Source of the DNA: an uncultured Sutterella sp. | GTDB taxonomy: Bacteria; Pseudomonadota; Gammaproteobacteria; Burkholderiales; Burkholderiaceae_F | Direction of reading: 5' to 3' | Assembly (NCBI GenBank): GCA_900543805.1 | Contig: UQTE01000005.1 | Coordinates: 47,996-111,995, forward strand | Length of the DNA: 64,000 bases | Part shown: piece after piece, positions 1 through 8,392 of the stretch | How positions within the stretch are numbered: position 1 is the stretch's first letter | How the letters are laid out: each line of letters begins with the position of its first letter | Translations under genes and position numbers: made by a program | Notes under the pieces: model-generated | Database searches by the model: none | What the model saw: only the letters and a program-made list of their open reading frames with translations | Told to the model about the DNA's origin: nothing

Positions 1-398
1 GGACGAACGCCGAAGCGCGCGAGAAGTTCGCCTCCCCTCCGGCGGTCGGCGTCCGTGATCGAGCGAGTGAAGGTGACGGGAAGGAGCACGTTTTCGAGTG
101 CGTTGAGGCCGTCGAAGAGCCGGAAGTCCTGAAAGAGAAAACCGACGTTGCGACCGCGCCAGGCATCGCGCTCGGCTTCCGAAAGGCGCGAAAGGTCCGT
201 GTCGTCCCAAAGGACCGAGCCTTCGGCGCGCAGAATTCCGGAGATCGTCTTGAGAAAGGTCGTTTTGCCGGACCCCGATGCGCCCTTGAGGCCGAGACGT
301 TCGCCCGAGGCGAGGGTGAAGCGGTCGACGGAAAGGAGCGTTCTTTCGGCGGTGCCGTCGGCCGCGCGCACGCGCACGTTTTCGAGAAGAAGGCGCAT
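1..398 (-). CDS. ABC transporter ATP-binding protein (N-terminal part; runs off the window)
   Basis: Reading the minus strand from an ATG at 398 gives an ABC ATPase N-terminus. The Walker A motif GASGSGKTT lies near residues 39-47 and the Q-loop (FLFQDF) near residue 89. The gene leaves the window before the signature motif and Walker B, so about 132 residues are visible. The compact form without a long N-terminal extension fits the LolD/MacB/YbbA-type group that pairs with FtsX-like permeases; that assignment is family knowledge, not proof. The start codon overlaps the stop of the upstream secreted-protein gene by one base (TGATG), so the two are translationally coupled. A role in exporting or extracting an envelope substrate is inferred; the substrate is unknown. 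Confidence 0.85.
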   Translation of the reverse strand, partial: MRLLLENVRVRAADGTAERTLLSVDRFTLASGERLGLKGASGSGKTTFLKTISGILRAEGSVLWDDTDLSRLSEAERDAWRGRNVGFLFQDFRLFDGLNALENVLLPVTFTRSITDADRRRGGELLARFGVR

Positions 399-844
399 CA
401 CACGACCTCGAACGTTGCGTCGACGATCCGAACGAGGCTCACGAATCCCGTTTCCTCGTCCGTGAAGGAGCCCACCTGAAGCGTCCCCCGCACTTCGATC
501 AGGCGGTTGTTCTGTACGAATTCGGTCTTTTCACTCAGGTACACCACGATGATGTTGTCGGGCCAGTCCTGATCTGAATTGCAGAAGGGGCAAAGGCTGA
601 CGGGTTCCTTCGTCAGGACGAGGAACTTGGCGTCCGCCTTCAGGGGCGGCGCCATAAAGCCCCGCACGGCGACGGGACCGCCCGCGAGGCTCTTGAGCTT
701 GTCGGAGAACTGCAGGCCCAGGACGCTCACGCCCGAATACATTTCGTCGAAGGAAAGCGAGGGATGCGAAGCCGCGGACGCGGGGCCGGAGAGGGCGGCA
801 AGGGCGCCGCAAAGCGCCGCGGAAAGAAAGGTTCTTCGGTTCAT
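398..844 (-). CDS. Secreted protein of unknown function with a CPFC motif, coupled to an ABC ATPase
   Basis: This 148-residue protein starts with a cleavable signal (MNRRTFLSAAL, cut near PASA-ASH, about residue 25), so it should act in the periplasm. The N-R-R start looks weakly Tat-like but lacks a full twin-arginine consensus. The mature part has a CPFC pair (about residues 84-87) followed by SDQDWPDN, which could bind a metal or be redox active, and a beta-rich C-terminal half. I do not recognise the family. The stop codon overlaps the start of the ABC ATPase gene by one base, so it is probably the extracytoplasmic partner of that transporter. Substrate and role are unknown. Confidence 0.7.
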   Translation of the reverse strand: MNRRTFLSAALCGALAALSGPASAASHPSLSFDEMYSGVSVLGLQFSDKLKSLAGGPVAVRGFMAPPLKADAKFLVLTKEPVSLCPFCNSDQDWPDNIIVVYLSEKTEFVQNNRLIEVRGTLQVGSFTDEETGFVSLVRIVDATFEVV

Positions 845-1012
845 ACGGGTCGATGTGAAAGGGGACCCCGGCAGGAAACGGTGCTCCGGGGAGCCCGGTT
901 CCGCCGCGTCGGGAAGAAAAAACCGGGCGCTCTCCGCCTCTCACGAAGGACGGGAGAAACGCCCGCGCAAGGGGCGCCCGGCGAAGGGCGCCCTGGATCG
1001 CCCAAGAGGGAC

Positions 1013-2755
1013 TTAACGGCCGAGCGCGAGGGCTTCGGCCATGACTCGGAAGATTTCCGTCGAATTCATGAAGCCGCGGATCGCTTCGGCATTGGGGCCG
1101 CGGGCCGTGACGACGAGGTCGTCGACCGTGTGCACGCCCTGGCTTTCGCTGCGCGGGAGGTTGCCTTCGACGAAGTGAGCGCCGGGCTCGTTCTTGTAGG
1201 CTTCGTTGGCGACGTACTCGCCCTTTTCGTTCTTCACCGCCGGCGTAAAGGTCTTGTCGGGGTGGGGACGATAGGTTTCGTAGTAGTCGGGGTGCGCACC
1301 GAAGAAGACCGCAAGGCGCTTCGAGGGAGCGAAGTCGTCGGGGAAGCCGTCGCCGTTTTCATCCTTGTAGTTGGGATAGCCCGCGGCCGCGTAGACGCCC
1401 ACCTTTTCACGCATGTCGCGCCCCTCCTTGTTGTCGTCAACCGTGCCCGCGACCGAAATCGAGTGCGTGTGGTCGCCCGTGACGATCAAGAGCGTGTCGG
1501 GGTGTTCGTCGCAGTACTTCTGTGCGGCTTCCACGACCTTGTCGAAGGCGATCGTTTCGGCGACCGAGCGCGTCCAGTCCAGGGGATGCGACATCTTGTC
1601 GACGAGACCGGCTTCGAGCATCAGGAAGAAGCCTTCGGGATTCTTTTCGAGCACCTTGATCGCGGCGTCGAAGCTTTCGGTGAGGTCGGGCTGCTTGGGG
1701 AACTTCTTCACGGTGTTGCCCTTCCACTGATGGCGGTCGATCCAGCCGTCCATGTTGCCCGTGTGGAAGAGCCCGAGAAGCTTCGTGGCGTCGCCCGCCT
1801 GGGCGAGCGCTTCGCGATCGGTGACGAGCTTGTAACCCGCCTGCTGGAACATGTCGATGTAGTTTTTGTCGTCCTTGCGCTTCGAACCCGGGGTCGACTT
1901 CGGGAGGAAGTAGGCCGAACCGCCGCCCATGAGGACGTCGGGCTTCACGTTGTAGAACATCCCGACGATGTCGGCCTTGTCGTCGCGCTTTCGCGTGTGG
2001 GCGACGACCGAGGCGGGCGTCGCGTCTTCCACTTCAGCGTCGCTCACGATGCCGATGGCTTTGCCGGTCTTGCGGCGAAGCAGTTCGGCGATCGTTTCCT
2101 GACGCGGATCGTCCTGGCTCGCCTTCGTGCGGTCGGCGTAGACGCCGAGCGCGTTCACGCTCGACTTGTGACCCGTCATGTAGGCCGAAGCCGTGTTCGC
2201 GCTGTCGGCCGCGATCGTGTCGACGGAGCTCGTGCCGAGAAGCGCCATGTGCGGCATGTCGTCCATCGCGAGCGGGGCGTTGTACATGCCGTTCGTGACG
2301 CCCTTCGACATAATGCGGGCGGCCGTGCGGTGGCCGACCGAAAGACCGTCGGCGAGAAGAATGATGACGTTTTTGGCAACGGCCTTTTCGGGCGTCGTGT
2401 AGAGGTCCCAGCGAACGGTCTTTTCGCCTTCGGGGCTCTTCACCGTCACTTCATACTTGCCGGGCTTCTTGATCTCGACGTCGCGGATCATGAGGGCCGA
2501 CCCTTCGGCATCCGCTTCCTTGGGCGTCCAGAGTTCGTTCCCCGTAAAGGTCTTCGCGAAGTCGTCGCCGTTGATCTGAATCGTGACGTCCTTGCGGTCG
2601 ACGACGGTGTCGAATTCGACCTTGAAGTCGAATTTGGCGTTCGTCATGAAACGGGCGGCGTCCACGGGATAGATCTCGGTCGCCTGGGCGTTCGTGCCCG
2701 CGATGCACAGAAGGGCCGACGCGAGTGCGGCGGCGAAGTGTTTCTTGGTGGTCAT
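1013..2755 (-). CDS. phoA: Alkaline phosphatase, PhoA family, secreted
   Basis: This is a 580-residue periplasmic phosphomonoesterase that releases inorganic phosphate. A signal peptide of about 24 residues ends at NAQA. About 90 residues of beta-rich sequence precede the catalytic domain, which opens with NVIILLADG. The nucleophile serine sits in AADSANTAS, and a metal-binding GDHTHS motif lies near the C-terminus. It is longer than E. coli PhoA (471 aa), mainly because of the N-terminal extension. The ATG at 2755 is preferred over an upstream TTG because GAGAG precedes it and the signal peptide starts there. Pho-box repeats lie just upstream, so PhoB control under phosphate starvation is expected. 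No sensor pair is in the window. Confidence 0.93.
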   Translation of the reverse strand: MTTKKHFAAALASALLCIAGTNAQATEIYPVDAARFMTNAKFDFKVEFDTVVDRKDVTIQINGDDFAKTFTGNELWTPKEADAEGSALMIRDVEIKKPGKYEVTVKSPEGEKTVRWDLYTTPEKAVAKNVIILLADGLSVGHRTAARIMSKGVTNGMYNAPLAMDDMPHMALLGTSSVDTIAADSANTASAYMTGHKSSVNALGVYADRTKASQDDPRQETIAELLRRKTGKAIGIVSDAEVEDATPASVVAHTRKRDDKADIVGMFYNVKPDVLMGGGSAYFLPKSTPGSKRKDDKNYIDMFQQAGYKLVTDREALAQAGDATKLLGLFHTGNMDGWIDRHQWKGNTVKKFPKQPDLTESFDAAIKVLEKNPEGFFLMLEAGLVDKMSHPLDWTRSVAETIAFDKVVEAAQKYCDEHPDTLLIVTGDHTHSISVAGTVDDNKEGRDMREKVGVYAAAGYPNYKDENGDGFPDDFAPSKRLAVFFGAHPDYYETYRPHPDKTFTPAVKNEKGEYVANEAYKNEPGAHFVEGNLPRSESQGVHTVDDLVVTARGPNAEAIRGFMNSTEIFRVMAEALALGR

Positions 2756-2828
2756 GAGGACTCTCAAAAAGTTTGTTCACTGGCGGGACGGTCGCGTCCC
2801 GGCTCGAAGTGGAGTCTAGGGAAGCCTT

Positions 2829-2899
2829 GTGACAAGACCTTGACAGTCGTGTGACGGTTGCGTGACAAAGGACTCGTCCCTCATGACGTTTTTGTGACG
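2829..2899 (-). promoter_or_regulatory. Array of Pho-box half-sites upstream of phoA
   Basis: Read on the minus strand, TGTCA/CGTCA-type hexamers occur at 2829-2834, 2840-2845, 2851-2856 and 2862-2867, exactly 11 bp apart. Two more lie at 2883-2888 and 2894-2899, also 11 bp apart, offset from the first set by 21 bp. Direct repeats of TGTCA at 11-bp spacing are the known PhoB recognition pattern. The array is 74-145 bp upstream of the phoA start, where an activator would bind. Confidence 0.85.
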
Positions 2900-3019
2900 A
2901 GCCGGCGAACGCATTCGAACGCCGCCGTCGGAAAATAAAGACGTCGGCGAACGATTGGAAAAGCAAAACGTCCCCGGATCTCCGTACAATGGTTTCCTTT
3001 CCTTTTCCGACGCTCGAGC

Positions 3020-3838
3020 ATGCTTGAAATCCTTTCGGCCAATTTGTTGACGCGCCTTCTGGCGCTCGCCGCTGCGACCTGGCTCACCTTCGGGTGGTGC
3101 CGCCGCTTCGGGAACGCCTTCGTGCCGCTCGCCTGCGGGTTGCTGTTGAGCGTTGCGCTCGGGCATCTTCTCCCCGAAGCCTTCTCGTCGGGGGCTGATC
3201 CCGAACGGGTGGGGCAGAGTGCCTTGGCGGTCGTTGTCTTTTTCGTTCTCTTTGAAGGGCTTCTTCACGCCTGGGGCGGTCATGCCGCGCACGGCGCTCA
3301 TCGCCCCCATGGAAACGACCGCGGGGTGGAAGCCTTCGCGCTTCTTTTCGGCTGTTCGCTTCACGGCTTTGTCGACGGGATCGTCGTGGCGGGGGCCTTC
3401 CAAGTGAGCGGCTCGCTCGGGTGGCTTGCCGCAGGAGCGGTGCTCCTTCATGAAATTCCTCAGGAGGCGGGGTCCATGGCACTCGTCAAGTCGCTTGGGT
3501 GGCCTCGCGGCCGCACGATCGCGGTCTTTCTCATTCCCGCGGCGTCGACCCTTGCGGGCGGTGCGGCTGGCAGCCTTTTTCTTTCGCACTCGGCCTACCT
3601 TCCCCACGTCCTCGCCGCCTCGGCCGCGTCCTTCCTCTTTATCACGCTTCGCAGTTTCCTTCCTGAAGTAATGAGCGCGGAGCGCTCGAGACGGGGCGTC
3701 GTCGCGGACATTCTGCTCTTTCTCGCGGGCGTGGGCCTGAGCTTCGTGCTTCTCGGACACATTCATCCCGAAGGAGAGGGGCACGCGCATTTCGAACACG
3801 CCGAAGTCTCTCAATCCGTCGACGCGCACGCTCACTGA
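3020..3838 (+). CDS. ZIP family divalent metal transporter
   Basis: This 272-residue inner-membrane protein has about eight hydrophobic segments and the two ZIP metal-site motifs: HGFVDG (about residues 114-119) and HEIPQE (about 143-148), normally in TM4 and TM5. A histidine-rich loop (GGHAAHGAHRPHG) and a histidine-rich C-terminus (HIHPEGEGHAHFEHAE, ending DAHAH) fit zinc or related metal import into the cytoplasm. A TACAAT -10-like hexamer lies about 35 bp upstream of the ATG. It is divergent from phoA, a zinc enzyme, so the two share an intergenic region; a functional link is only a possibility. Confidence 0.9.
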   Translation: MLEILSANLLTRLLALAAATWLTFGWCRRFGNAFVPLACGLLLSVALGHLLPEAFSSGADPERVGQSALAVVVFFVLFEGLLHAWGGHAAHGAHRPHGNDRGVEAFALLFGCSLHGFVDGIVVAGAFQVSGSLGWLAAGAVLLHEIPQEAGSMALVKSLGWPRGRTIAVFLIPAASTLAGGAAGSLFLSHSAYLPHVLAASAASFLFITLRSFLPEVMSAERSRRGVVADILLFLAGVGLSFVLLGHIHPEGEGHAHFEHAEVSQSVDAHAH

Positions 3839-3902
3839 CTTCCTTTGCTTTTGCAAAGAAGCGTCGGTCCAAAAACCTGCGGGGCGGGGGAAGGCGAGCG
3901 GC

Positions 3903-3983
3903 TATAATCAGAAATCAGCTTTGCTTGAAAAGGTGACTTTTCAAGGCATCTTTCATTTAACGGAAGAAGAGAATCTGTCTTCC
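3903..3983 (+). promoter_or_regulatory. xseB promoter -10 and structured leader
   Basis: A perfect TATAAT lies at 3903-3908, about 97 bp before the xseB start; no good -35 was found. The leader carries a perfect 9-bp hairpin with a GTGA tetraloop (CTTGAAAAG at 3924-3932 pairing with 3937-3945) and a weaker GGAAGA/TCTTCC hairpin (3962-3983). There is no T-tract, so these look like leader structures rather than terminators. The function is unknown. Confidence 0.5.
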
Positions 3984-4004
3984 TTCACCTGCAGTAGGTC
4001 GCGC

Positions 4005-4235
4005 ATGTCGAATCCCGGCGAAAAAACGGAACGCCCCATCGAAGAGCTTTCCTTTGAGGAAGCGCTCGAAGAGCTTGAAGCCCTCACCACGCGCATGACG
4101 ACGGGCGAGATCACGCTTCGCGAAAGCGTGGCCGGGTACGAACGCGGCCGCGCGCTTCTGGATCACTGTCAGGCCGAACTCCACCGCGCGCAGGAAGTCA
4201 TCGAACGGCTTCGTCCCAAGACGCCGGCCAACTGA
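4005..4235 (+). CDS. xseB: Exodeoxyribonuclease VII small subunit
   Basis: This 76-residue protein has the family core SFEEALEELEALTTRM followed by a helical hairpin ending near EVIERLRP. Several small subunits bind each XseA large subunit to form the nuclease that degrades single-stranded DNA; xseA is not in the window. The ATG at 4005 is chosen because the longer frame from 3921 would run through the leader hairpins and exceed the family length. It is the first gene of xseB-ispA-dxs, an order common in proteobacteria, with a 34-bp gap to ispA. Confidence 0.93.
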   Translation: MSNPGEKTERPIEELSFEEALEELEALTTRMTTGEITLRESVAGYERGRALLDHCQAELHRAQEVIERLRPKTPAN

Positions 4236-4269
4236 TTCTCCTCCTCCCTCATCCCCGAAAGTTTCCGAT

Positions 4270-5199
4270 ATGACCCAAACCTCCGCTTCGAGTGCCTTCG
4301 CGACTTGGCAGCGCGAACGTCAACGCCATTTCGAATGGTTCGCTCAGTCTCTGAGTCCCGTGCCCGGGCGCGAGCCCAAGCGCCTTGCGGGTGCCATGCG
4401 CTACGCGCTTCTCGGTGGCGGCAAGCGCATCCGGCCGCTTCTCTGCTACGCGGCGGGTAGCGTGACGGGCGCCCCTGAGGCGATGCTCGACCGTGCGGCC
4501 CTGGCGCTTGAGATGATCCACAGCTACTCGCTCGTGCACGACGACATGCCCGCGATGGACAACGATCAGTTGCGCCGCGGCAAGCCCACGGTGCACGTGC
4601 AGTACGGCGAAGCCCTTGCGATGTTGGCGGGCGACGCTCTGCAGACGGAAGCCTTCAGCGTGCTTTCGGGCGCGGATGCGCCCGCGGAAACGGTGTTGCG
4701 TCTTGTGCGCACGCTCTCGCACGCGTCGGGTTTCTACGGCATGGCGGGCGGGCAGGCGTTGGATCTCGCGATGGTGGGAGGCCATCCCACGGAAGCGGAG
4801 CTTCTTCGCATGCAGACGATGAAGACGGGGGCGCTCATTCGCGCCGCGGTGCTCATGGGCGCGCAGGCGGGTGACTGGACGAATCTCCCCGACGAAGGGC
4901 GAAGCGGTCTCGCCGTCTATTCGCAGGCTTTGGGCCTTGCCTTCCAGGTGATCGACGACATTCTCGACTGCACGCAGGAAACGGCCGTCTTGGGCAAAAC
5001 TGCGGGGAAGGACGAAAAGGACGACAAGCCCACCTGGGTATCGATTCTGGGGCTCGAAGGCGCCAAGAAGAAAGCTGAAGAACTTCGCGCCGAAGCGCAG
5101 TTCGGGCTCGATCTTGTCGCGAAGACCGAAGGGCTCGCTCCCGACGCGACGAAGCGCCTCGCTGAAATCGCCGACTATGTCCTCAACCGCTCGTTCTGA
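4270..5199 (+). CDS. ispA: Farnesyl diphosphate synthase (polyprenyl synthetase)
   Basis: This 309-residue cytoplasmic enzyme condenses dimethylallyl and geranyl diphosphate with isopentenyl diphosphate to give farnesyl diphosphate. The first aspartate-rich motif is in HDDMPAMDND (near residues 94-103) and the second in QVIDDILD (near residue 230), with GGGKRIRPLL at the substrate-binding N-terminus. Length is typical. The next gene, dxs, starts 9 bp after its stop and makes the first intermediate of the same isoprenoid pathway, so the pair is certainly co-transcribed. Confidence 0.96.
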   Translation: MTQTSASSAFATWQRERQRHFEWFAQSLSPVPGREPKRLAGAMRYALLGGGKRIRPLLCYAAGSVTGAPEAMLDRAALALEMIHSYSLVHDDMPAMDNDQLRRGKPTVHVQYGEALAMLAGDALQTEAFSVLSGADAPAETVLRLVRTLSHASGFYGMAGGQALDLAMVGGHPTEAELLRMQTMKTGALIRAAVLMGAQAGDWTNLPDEGRSGLAVYSQALGLAFQVIDDILDCTQETAVLGKTAGKDEKDDKPTWVSILGLEGAKKKAEELRAEAQFGLDLVAKTEGLAPDATKRLAEIADYVLNRSF

Positions 5200-5208
5200 G
5201 GAGAATGC

Positions 5209-7080
5209 ATGGAAAAACCGAACACGCCGATTTTGGACGGCATTGATTCTCCGGAAGACGTACGGGTCCTGAGTGACGGAAGCCTCGCGATTCTTGCGAA
5301 GGAAATCCGCGACTTCATGGTGTGGTCCGTCTCGCAGACGGGCGGGCACCTCTCGAGCTCCTTGGGCGCCGTGGAGCTTGCGATTGCGCTTCACGCCGTC
5401 TTCAACACGCCTGACGACAAGATCATCTGGGACGTGGGTCACCAGGCCTACGCCCACAAAATGCTCACCGGACGTCGCGACCGCATGGGGACGCTGCGTC
5501 AGTACCACGGGATTTCCGGCTTTCCAAAGCGTTGCGAAAGCGAGTACGACGCCTTCGGGACTGCGCACTCGTCGACCTCGATTTCGGCCGCTCTCGGGAT
5601 GGCGGTGGCGGACGCGCTTCTCGGAGTCAAAGACCGCTGGCACGTCGCCGTGATCGGCGACGGGGCGCTTACCGGCGGCATGGCGCTCGAGGCGCTCAAC
5701 GACGCGGGGGTCTACAAGAAGGGCCTGAAGCTTCTCATCATCCTGAACGACAACGACTGCTCGATTTCGCCGCCCGTGGGCGCACTTTCCTCGCATTTGG
5801 CGAAGATTGTCTCGACGCGCACCTTCATGAACGCGCGCGAACTGAGCAAGAAGGTCCTCAAGCCCGTTCCCGGCCTCTGGGAAGTCGCCAAACGCATGGA
5901 AAAGCAGGCGATCAACTTCGTTTCGCCTCCGTCGGGCATCTTCTCGGCGTACGACCTCAACTACTTCGGACCGGTGGACGGCCACAGCCTCCCCGAACTT
6001 CTCGAAGTGCTCCGAAACCTTCGCAAGCTCGACGGTCCCTGTGTCCTGCACGTCGTGACGAAGAAGGGAAAGGGCTATCCCCCCGCGGAAGCCGATCCGA
6101 CGACCTATCACGGCGTCGGCAAGTTCGATCCCGACGTCGGCATTCTGCCGAGCGCGAAACCGGCCAAGCCCACCTACACGCAGGTCTTCGGACGGTGGAT
6201 TTGCGACCGCGCAGAAAAGGATCCGATGCTCTACGGGATCACTCCCGCCATGCGCGAGGGTTCGGGGCTCGTCGAATTCGCGAAGCGCTTTCCGACCCGC
6301 TACCGCGACGTGGCGATTGCGGAGCAGCACGCCGTCACCTATGCGGCCGGGTTGGCGACGACGCCGATCCGACCGGTCCTCGCCATCTATTCGAGTTTCC
6401 TGCAGCGTGCGATCGATCAGGTGATTCACGACGTGGCGCTCCAGAACCTCCCCGTGCTCTTTGCGATCGACCGCGGCGGCCTCGTGGGCGCCGACGGGGC
6501 GACGCACCACGGGGTCTTCGACATCGCGCAGTTGCGCGGGATCCCGAACATGGTCGTGATGACGCCTTCGGACGAAAACGAATGCCGTCTGATGCTCAAT
6601 ACCGGCTATGAGTGCCGACTTCCCGCGGCGGTTCGCTATCCTCGCGGACGCGGCCCGGGCGTCGAAGTGACGGCGGGCGACGAAACGATCCCGATCGGAA
6701 AGTCGAGAAAGCTCCTGGAAGGAAAGCGCGTCGCGTTCCTGGGCTTCGGCTCGATGACGAACGTTCTGCGCCCAGTCGCCGAACACTTGGGCGGAACGCT
6801 CATCGACATGCGTTTTGTGAAGCCCTTGGACCGGGAAGCGGTGCTCGAAGCCGCGCGCACGCACGAGCTCATCGTCGCCGCGGAAGAGGGACAGCTCGCG
6901 GGCGGCGCCTGCGACGCGGTTCTCGAGGTGCTCGCCGACGAGGGCCTCACGGTTCCCGTGATGCGCTTCGGTCTGCCCGACCGCTTCGTCGATCACGGCA
7001 CGCAGGCGGAGCTTCTCGCCGAAGTGGGCTTGACGAGCGAAGCGATCGAAAAGAAGGTCCTCGAGCGGCTCGGGGCCTGA
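5209..7080 (+). CDS. dxs: 1-deoxy-D-xylulose-5-phosphate synthase
   Basis: This 623-residue enzyme condenses pyruvate and glyceraldehyde 3-phosphate using thiamine diphosphate, the first step of the MEP pathway. The ThDP motif GDGALTGG (about residues 149-156) continues to NDNDCSIS, and the transketolase-like pyrimidine domain contains IAEQHAVTYAAGLA and DRGGLVGADG. The C-terminal transketolase domain ends at FVDHGTQAELL. Length is typical. A GGAG sequence precedes the ATG. Another MEP gene, dxr, lies about 47 kb away in this window. Confidence 0.97.
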   Translation: MEKPNTPILDGIDSPEDVRVLSDGSLAILAKEIRDFMVWSVSQTGGHLSSSLGAVELAIALHAVFNTPDDKIIWDVGHQAYAHKMLTGRRDRMGTLRQYHGISGFPKRCESEYDAFGTAHSSTSISAALGMAVADALLGVKDRWHVAVIGDGALTGGMALEALNDAGVYKKGLKLLIILNDNDCSISPPVGALSSHLAKIVSTRTFMNARELSKKVLKPVPGLWEVAKRMEKQAINFVSPPSGIFSAYDLNYFGPVDGHSLPELLEVLRNLRKLDGPCVLHVVTKKGKGYPPAEADPTTYHGVGKFDPDVGILPSAKPAKPTYTQVFGRWICDRAEKDPMLYGITPAMREGSGLVEFAKRFPTRYRDVAIAEQHAVTYAAGLATTPIRPVLAIYSSFLQRAIDQVIHDVALQNLPVLFAIDRGGLVGADGATHHGVFDIAQLRGIPNMVVMTPSDENECRLMLNTGYECRLPAAVRYPRGRGPGVEVTAGDETIPIGKSRKLLEGKRVAFLGFGSMTNVLRPVAEHLGGTLIDMRFVKPLDREAVLEAARTHELIVAAEEGQLAGGACDAVLEVLADEGLTVPVMRFGLPDRFVDHGTQAELLAEVGLTSEAIEKKVLERLGA

Positions 7081-7101
7081 GAAAAACGGATCTACAAAGT
7101 G

Positions 7102-7131
7102 AATGGGGGCGCCCGGTCGGGTGCCCCCATT
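7102..7131. terminator. Terminator between dxs and the convergent M20 gene
   Basis: A 13-bp stem (AATGGGGGCGCCC with GGGTGCCCCCATT, one G-T pair) with a 4-nt loop lies 21 bp after dxs and 25 bp from the end of the convergent gene. There is no strong T-tract on either side, so efficiency is uncertain. Confidence 0.65.
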
Positions 7132-7156
7132 GCCATCAGACTTACGTTTCAGTAGT

Positions 7157-8332
7157 TTATTGGCATTCGAGGCCGAGGTAGTCGACCGCCATCTGGGCGT
7201 GCAGGAGCGCGCCCTTCACGAGCATCGCTTCGTCGACCTGATAGCAGTTGTGGTGCTGCGCGTAGACGGCGCCGCAGGCTTCGTTGCGAACGCCGAGGAA
7301 GCACATGGCGCCCGGAACCTTTTCCTGATAGTACGCGAAGTCTTCGCCGCCCATGCTCGGCGGGTAGTCGTAGAGGGCGTTTTCGCCCAAGAGCTTCTTC
7401 GCCGCGACGCGCACGCGTTCGGCCATGTCGGCGTCGTTGAAGGTGGGCGGAATGAGGGCGTTGTAGGTGAGCTTCGCGTCGCCGTTCATCGCGCGGGCGG
7501 TTTCCTTGGCGATGCGTTCGAGCTGTTCGGGGAAGCGCGCGCGGATTTCGGGCTTGAAGCAGCGCGTCGTGCCGATCAACTTCGCGTAGCCGCTGATGAC
7601 GTTGAAGCGCGTGCCCGAGTTGAGCATCCCGACCGTCACGACGGCGGTGTCGATCGGATCGGTTTCGCGCGAGACGATCGTCTGCAGGTTGAGCGCAATC
7701 GCGCTCGCCATGAGGGTCGCGTCGGAGCAGCAGTGCGGCATGGCGCCGTGGCCGGCCTTCCCGAAGACTTCGATTTCGAATTCGTCGCCCGCGGCCATCA
7801 TCGGGCCCGTGCGCACGGCGACGTGGCCCGTCGGAACGTCGGACCAGACGTGAATGCCAAAAGCCGCGTCGACGCCTTCGAGCGCACCGTCGGCAATCAT
7901 GGCCGCAGCGCCCTTGCCCACTTCTTCGGCGGGCTGGAAGCAGAGCACCACGGTGCCCGAGAGACGGTCGCGCAGGTCGTTCAGAATCTTCCCGGCCGTC
8001 AAAAGCATGGAGATGTGGCAGTCGTGACCGCAGGCGTGCATGAAGCCTTCGTTCTTGCTCGCATATTCGAGGCCCGTCTGTTCCGTCACTTCAAGGCCGT
8101 CGATGTCGCCGCGAAGGAGAATCGTGCGGCCCGGACGGGCGCCCTTGATCGTCGCGAGCGTGCCCGTGGGCATGCCGCATTCGCGCCAGGGAATGCCCAT
8201 CTTGTCGAGTTCCGCGCGGATGAGCTTGGCGGTTTGGAATTCCTTGGTGCTCGCTTCGGGGCAGGTATGGAAGAGCCGGCGCATCGCAATCTGATAGTCG
8301 GCGTACTTCGGCTCGAGATCGAGAAGATTCAT
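7157..8332 (-). CDS. M20 family amidohydrolase (hippurate hydrolase/aminoacylase type)
   Basis: This 391-residue cytoplasmic metal-dependent hydrolase belongs to the M20D group. The metal-site motifs HACGHDCH (about residues 100-107) and PAEEVGKGA (about 134-142) are intact, and GGEDFAYYQ near the C-terminus fits the family. Family members remove N-acyl groups from amino acids or cleave hippurate-like amides. The start at 8332 (MNLLDLEP) is the usual family N-terminus; the longer frame adds unrelated residues. It lies 60 bp downstream of a membrane transporter gene on the same strand, which suggests that the transporter brings in the substrate. The exact substrate cannot be read from sequence. 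Confidence 0.92.
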   Translation of the reverse strand: MNLLDLEPKYADYQIAMRRLFHTCPEASTKEFQTAKLIRAELDKMGIPWRECGMPTGTLATIKGARPGRTILLRGDIDGLEVTEQTGLEYASKNEGFMHACGHDCHISMLLTAGKILNDLRDRLSGTVVLCFQPAEEVGKGAAAMIADGALEGVDAAFGIHVWSDVPTGHVAVRTGPMMAAGDEFEIEVFGKAGHGAMPHCCSDATLMASAIALNLQTIVSRETDPIDTAVVTVGMLNSGTRFNVISGYAKLIGTTRCFKPEIRARFPEQLERIAKETARAMNGDAKLTYNALIPPTFNDADMAERVRVAAKKLLGENALYDYPPSMGGEDFAYYQEKVPGAMCFLGVRNEACGAVYAQHHNCYQVDEAMLVKGALLHAQMAVDYLGLECQ

Positions 8333-8392
8333 TTTTTTGTCCTTTGCAAAAGACGGGGACGAACGGAGACGTGCGTCCCGCAAGAGAAAACG

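Noticed and set aside
4249..6996. 915-codon frame antisense to ispA and dxs
   Set aside because: It is a composition artefact, His- and Arg-rich, with no family motif.
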